From: CAWEQW01 sp963811365
GTDB taxonomy: Bacteria; Actinomycetota; Actinomycetes; Propionibacteriales; Nocardioidaceae
Assembly: GCA_963811365.1 (NCBI GenBank)
Contig: CAWEQW010000015.1
Coordinates: forward strand, 62,001-126,000
Direction of reading: 5' to 3'
DNA length: 64,000 nt
Below the pieces are notes generated by a model. That model was given only the letters and a program-made list of their open reading frames with translations. It was not told where the DNA came from and ran no database searches. The position numbers and the translations under genes are program-made. Shown piece by piece: positions 61,086-64,000 of this stretch; the stretch's first letter is position 1; each line of letters opens with the position of its first letter.

Positions 61086-61775
61086 GTGCTGACCTTGGGC
61101 CTCGTCGGAGGGATGAGCTGGGAGAGCAGCCTGGAGTACTACAAGCTGCTCAACCTCGGCGTGGAGCAGCGCCGCGGCGGCCTGCACTCCGCGAGGCTGG
61201 TGCTCAGCTCGGTGGAGTTCGCCGAGCTGACCGAGCTCCAGCAGGCCGAGCGGTGGGACGACGTCGGCGCCCTGCTGGCCGAGGCGGCCCGGGGAGTGCA
61301 GGCGGGCGGGGCCGACCTCCTGCTGCTCTGCACGACCGCCTTCCACATGGTCGCCGACCAGGTCGGGGCGGCGGTGGACATCCCGCTGCTGCACCTCGCC
61401 GACGTGACCGCCGAGGCGGTGCGCGCCCGCCGGCTGTCCACCGTCGGCCTGCTCGGCACCGCCTTCACGATGAGCCGCCCGTTCTTCCGGGAGCGGCTCG
61501 GCTCCCACGACCTCGAGGTGCTCGTCCCCGAGGAGCGGCACCACCAGGAGATCGACGAGATCATCTACGGCGAGCTCGTCCACGGCCGGGTGCTCGACCG
61601 CTCGCGGCAGACCGTCGTCTCGGTCATCGACGAGCTCTGGGACGCCGGCGCCCAAGGGGTGATCCTCGGCTGCACGGAGCTCGAGATGCTCGTCAAGCAG
61701 GCCGACTCCGAGCTGCCGCTGTTCCCGGTGACCTCACTGCACGTCGAGGCGGCTCTGAGCCGCGCCGGCGTCTGA
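61086..61775 (+). CDS. aspartate/glutamate racemase family protein
   Basis: 229 residues. LGLVGGMSWESSLEYYKLLN at the start, first catalytic Cys in LLLLCTTAFHMVADQV, second in GVILGCTELEMLVKQAD: the two-cysteine cofactor-independent racemase mechanism. Closest to YgeA-type amino-acid racemases. CACACT seven bases before GTG 61086 fits the leaderless pattern. Its 3' end overlaps the convergent small membrane protein by 42 bp. Confidence 0.92.
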   Translation: MLTLGLVGGMSWESSLEYYKLLNLGVEQRRGGLHSARLVLSSVEFAELTELQQAERWDDVGALLAEAARGVQAGGADLLLLCTTAFHMVADQVGAAVDIPLLHLADVTAEAVRARRLSTVGLLGTAFTMSRPFFRERLGSHDLEVLVPEERHHQEIDEIIYGELVHGRVLDRSRQTVVSVIDELWDAGAQGVILGCTELEMLVKQADSELPLFPVTSLHVEAALSRAGV

Positions 61776-61952
61776 CCCGGGTCCGGCCGGCGACGGCGTG
61801 CCCTCCTCCGCGTCCGCCATCCGCGCGTGCAGCCGGGCGCGCACCTCGTCGGGGGTCAGCGCGCTGCGCCGCCGCTCGTCCCGCGCGATCACCACACCGG
61901 TCGCCGCGACCCCGGCGAGACCGGCCAGGCCCAGGATCTTCCAGAGCTTCAT
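61734..61952 (-). CDS. small single-span membrane protein, unknown
   Basis: 72 residues: KLWKILGLAGLAGVAATGVV is a transmembrane helix, followed by a basic, helical cytoplasmic segment (DERRRSALTPDEVRARLHAR) and a Gly/Pro/Ser tail. Proteins of this look are common in actinobacteria but have no known role. ATG 61952, divergent from the next gene with an 18-bp gap, and overlapping the racemase 3' end. Confidence 0.7.
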   Translation of the reverse strand: MKLWKILGLAGLAGVAATGVVIARDERRRSALTPDEVRARLHARMADAEEGTPSPAGPGSDAGAAQSRLDVQ

Positions 61953-61970
61953 GAGCGTGAGGTGCCTTCC

Positions 61971-62615
61971 GTGACCGAGCCGATCCGGGCGTCGCAGCTG
62001 TCCCTGGTCCGGGCCGTCGAGCTGGCCCGCACCGGCGACCTGTGGCTGTTCCGCGGCCACACCGCTGCCGACCACGCTATCCGGGCGGTGACGAACAGTC
62101 CGGTGAACCACGTCGGGATGGCCGTCGTGCTCGACGACCTGCCGCCGCTGATGTGGCACGCCGAGCTCGGCCACGGCCTGATGGACGTCTGGACCGGGAG
62201 CCACCACCGGGGCGTCCAGCTGCACGACCTCGAGCAGGCCGTCGTGCAGTGGACCGACCGCTACGGGCAGCAGGCGTGGCTGCGCCAGCTCGAGGCCGCG
62301 GTGACACCGGCGATGGAGGACGCCGTGCTGCGCACGGTCGCCCGGCTCGACGGGACGCCGTTCCCCGCGACGGTCGCGCTGGCGGGTCGCTGGGCGCGGG
62401 GACGGGTACGCCGTCCGGCGTCGATCGCGACGACGTACTGCGCCGAGGTGGTCGCCGCGACGTACCAGGCGATGGGGCTGCTCGGCACGCAGCGGCCCAC
62501 CAACTACTACGACCCGGGCTCGTTCTGGTCCGGCGACGGCCTGCCGCTGCTGCTCGGGGCCCGGCTGTCGGAGGAGGTCCCGGTGCACGTCCCCGGCGCC
62601 GCTAGACTGGGGTGA
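61971..62615 (+). CDS. permuted papain-like (NlpC/P60-YiiX type) protein
   Basis: 214 residues. The order of catalytic elements is permuted as in the YiiX/LRAT-like group: His first in NSPVNHVGMAVVLDDLPPLM, then Cys in SIATTYCAEVVAATYQAMGL. An N-terminal GDLWLFRGHTAADHAIRAVT matches the strand preceding the His. No signal peptide. Likely an amidase or acyltransferase on lipids or peptidoglycan fragments. GTG 61971. Confidence 0.72.
   Translation: MTEPIRASQLSLVRAVELARTGDLWLFRGHTAADHAIRAVTNSPVNHVGMAVVLDDLPPLMWHAELGHGLMDVWTGSHHRGVQLHDLEQAVVQWTDRYGQQAWLRQLEAAVTPAMEDAVLRTVARLDGTPFPATVALAGRWARGRVRRPASIATTYCAEVVAATYQAMGLLGTQRPTNYYDPGSFWSGDGLPLLLGARLSEEVPVHVPGAARLG
62603..62608 (+). promoter_or_regulatory. 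-10-like element for typA
   Basis: TAGACT lies inside the last codons of the upstream gene, about 114 bp before the typA start. Unlike many neighbours, typA would therefore have a leader of about 105 nt. No conserved RNA motif recognised in that leader. Confidence 0.5.
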
Positions 62616-62721
62616 CCGCCCCGTCCTCGTGCTGCTCGCCTGCGATCGAGCGGGTCCTCCACGCGGTCGCACCGCAGGCGAACCGGTCCACACCACCGCC
62701 CCCGACACGAACGGCTCCCGC

Positions 62722-64000
62722 ATGTCCCCGAGCACCACCACCCGCACCGACCTCCGCAACGTCGCCATCGTGGCGCACGTCGACCACGGCAAGACCACCC
62801 TCGTCGACGCGATGCTGTGGCAGGGCGGTGCCTTCGGCGAGCACCAGCACGTCGACGAGCGGGCGATGGACTCCGGGGAGCTCGAGCGCGAGAAGGGCAT
62901 CACGATCCTCGCGAAGAACACCGCGGTGCACTACAAGGGCCCGGCCGCCGAGGGCCGCGACATGGTCATCAACATCATCGACACCCCGGGGCACGCCGAC
63001 TTCGGCGGCGAGGTGGAGCGCGGCCTGTCGATGGTGGACGGCATCGTGCTGCTCGTCGACGCCTCCGAGGGCCCGCTCCCGCAGACCCGGTTCGTGCTCC
63101 GCAAGGCGCTGAACGCCGACATGCCCGTCGTACTCGTGGTGAACAAGGTGGACCGCTCCGACGCCCGCATCGCCGAGGTCGTCGACGAGACCTACGAGCT
63201 CTTCCTCGACCTGCTCGACGAGAGCCACAGCCAGGACGCCCTCGACTTCCCGGTGGTGTACGCCAGCGCGAAGGCCGGCCGCGCCAGCACCACGATGCCC
63301 GAGAACGCCGGCCTCCCGGACTCGCCCGACCTCGAGCCGCTGTTCCGCACCATCATCGAGACCATCCCGGCCCCGCGCTACACCGAGGGCGCGCCGCTGC
63401 AGGCGCACGTCACGAACCTCGACGCCAGCCCGTTCCTCGGCCGGCTGGCGCTGGTCCGGGTGCACGAGGGCACGCTGCGCAAGGGCCAGCAGGTGGCCTG
63501 GATGAAGCACGACGGCTCGGTGCAGAACGTGAAGGTCACCGAGCTCCTGGTCACCGAGGGCCTCGAGCGCAAGCCGGGCGAGTCCGCCGGGCCCGGTGAC
63601 ATCGCCGCGATCGCCGGCATCCCCGACATCACGATCGGCGAGACGCTCGCCGATCCGGAGAACCCGGTCGCGCTGCCGCTGATCACCGTCGACGAGCCGG
63701 CCATCTCCATGACGATCGGCACCAACACCTCGCCGCTCGCCGGCCGGGTGAAGGGGTCGAAGGTCACCGCGCGCCTGGTCAAGGACCGGCTCGACAAGGA
63801 GCTGGTCGGCAACGTGTCGATCCGGGTGCTGCCCACCGAGCGCCCGGACGCCTGGGAGGTGCAGGGCCGCGGCGAGCTGGCGCTGGCGATCCTCGTCGAG
63901 CAGATGCGCCGCGAGGGCTACGAGCTCACCGTCGGCAAGCCGCAGGTCGTCACGCGCGAGGTCAACGGCAGGGTCCACGAGCCGGTGGAGCGGCTCACCA
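62722..64000 (+). CDS. typA: ribosome-associated GTPase TypA/BipA (truncated by the window end)
   Basis: 426 codons visible. Translational GTPase: NVAIVAHVDHGKTTLVDAML (G1), REKGITI (G2), IDTPGHADFGGEVERGLSMV (G3), VVNKVDRSDARI (G4), then domain II (SPFLGRLALVRVHEG) and the start of domain III with GELALAILVEQMRREGYEL, where TypA and EF-G diverge. It assists ribosome assembly and stress translation. ATG 62722 is the first in-frame ATG in the reading frame. Confidence 0.96.
   Translation, partial: MSPSTTTRTDLRNVAIVAHVDHGKTTLVDAMLWQGGAFGEHQHVDERAMDSGELEREKGITILAKNTAVHYKGPAAEGRDMVINIIDTPGHADFGGEVERGLSMVDGIVLLVDASEGPLPQTRFVLRKALNADMPVVLVVNKVDRSDARIAEVVDETYELFLDLLDESHSQDALDFPVVYASAKAGRASTTMPENAGLPDSPDLEPLFRTIIETIPAPRYTEGAPLQAHVTNLDASPFLGRLALVRVHEGTLRKGQQVAWMKHDGSVQNVKVTELLVTEGLERKPGESAGPGDIAAIAGIPDITIGETLADPENPVALPLITVDEPAISMTIGTNTSPLAGRVKGSKVTARLVKDRLDKELVGNVSIRVLPTERPDAWEVQGRGELALAILVEQMRREGYELTVGKPQVVTREVNGRVHEPVERLT

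Overview
The window is high-GC actinobacterial chromosome. The gene content points to the Nocardioidaceae or a close relative: mycothiol genes (mshA and a mycothiol-dependent enzyme), a CarD/IspD/IspF/CysS/RlmB block, SenX3-RegX3 with PhoU, a DUF3263 protein, trehalose OtsA/OtsB, and many transcripts that look leaderless (a -10-like hexamer 6-7 nt before the start codon at about 19 genes). The species cannot be fixed from the sequence alone.

Layout. 1-5.8 kb: threonine synthase behind a SAM riboswitch, then the trehalose pair otsB and otsA flanking a LytR_C protein, a DUF3263 protein and a Gfo/Idh/MocA oxidoreductase. 5.9-13.7 kb: a BBE-type FAD oxidoreductase beneath a large AfsR/SARP-like regulator, a PhaC-like hydrolase, a FetB-like permease and a GDSL lipoprotein. 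13.9-31.5 kb: a cell-surface polysaccharide cluster. It holds nucleotide-sugar genes in a tightly overlapping operon (oxidoreductase, epimerase, two DegT aminotransferases, two hexapeptide acyltransferases), a flippase, several glycosyltransferases, an O-antigen-ligase/polymerase-like protein, two chain-length-regulator-like membrane proteins, a secreted protein of unknown function, and a 909-residue triple glycosyltransferase fusion. 31.6-36.5 kb: uracil-DNA glycosylase, a MarR/ring-cleavage dioxygenase pair, pyridoxal kinase, a GH13 enzyme and tRNA-Thr. 36.6-42.8 kb: a CsbD protein, a split transketolase opposite a SoxR-like regulator, a DUF4032 protein, rlmB and cysS. 42.9-54.9 kb: a C39 peptidase, a membrane molybdo-oxidoreductase, ispF, nirD, ispD and an IspD-like paralogue, carD, a UbiA prenyltransferase, a lipoprotein, gpm, a mycothiol enzyme, phoU and senX3-regX3. 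55-64 kb: YbjN, mshA, an SDR, a frameshifted acyl-CoA dehydrogenase, a protealysin-type M4 protease with an emfourin-like tail, a racemase, a permuted papain-like protein and the start of typA.

The most unusual non-coding feature is a family of three 94-bp nested palindromes (13767, 33803, 40161), all placed just after gene stop codons. They share an invariant core, and the two intact copies have compensatory changes in the outer stem. Two GC-rich 22-bp-type tandem repeats also sit at gene 3' ends. At least seven genes carry apparent single-base frameshifts, with many in one acyl-CoA dehydrogenase, so either the assembly has indel errors or several genes are decaying. Products of those genes are described across the shifts.
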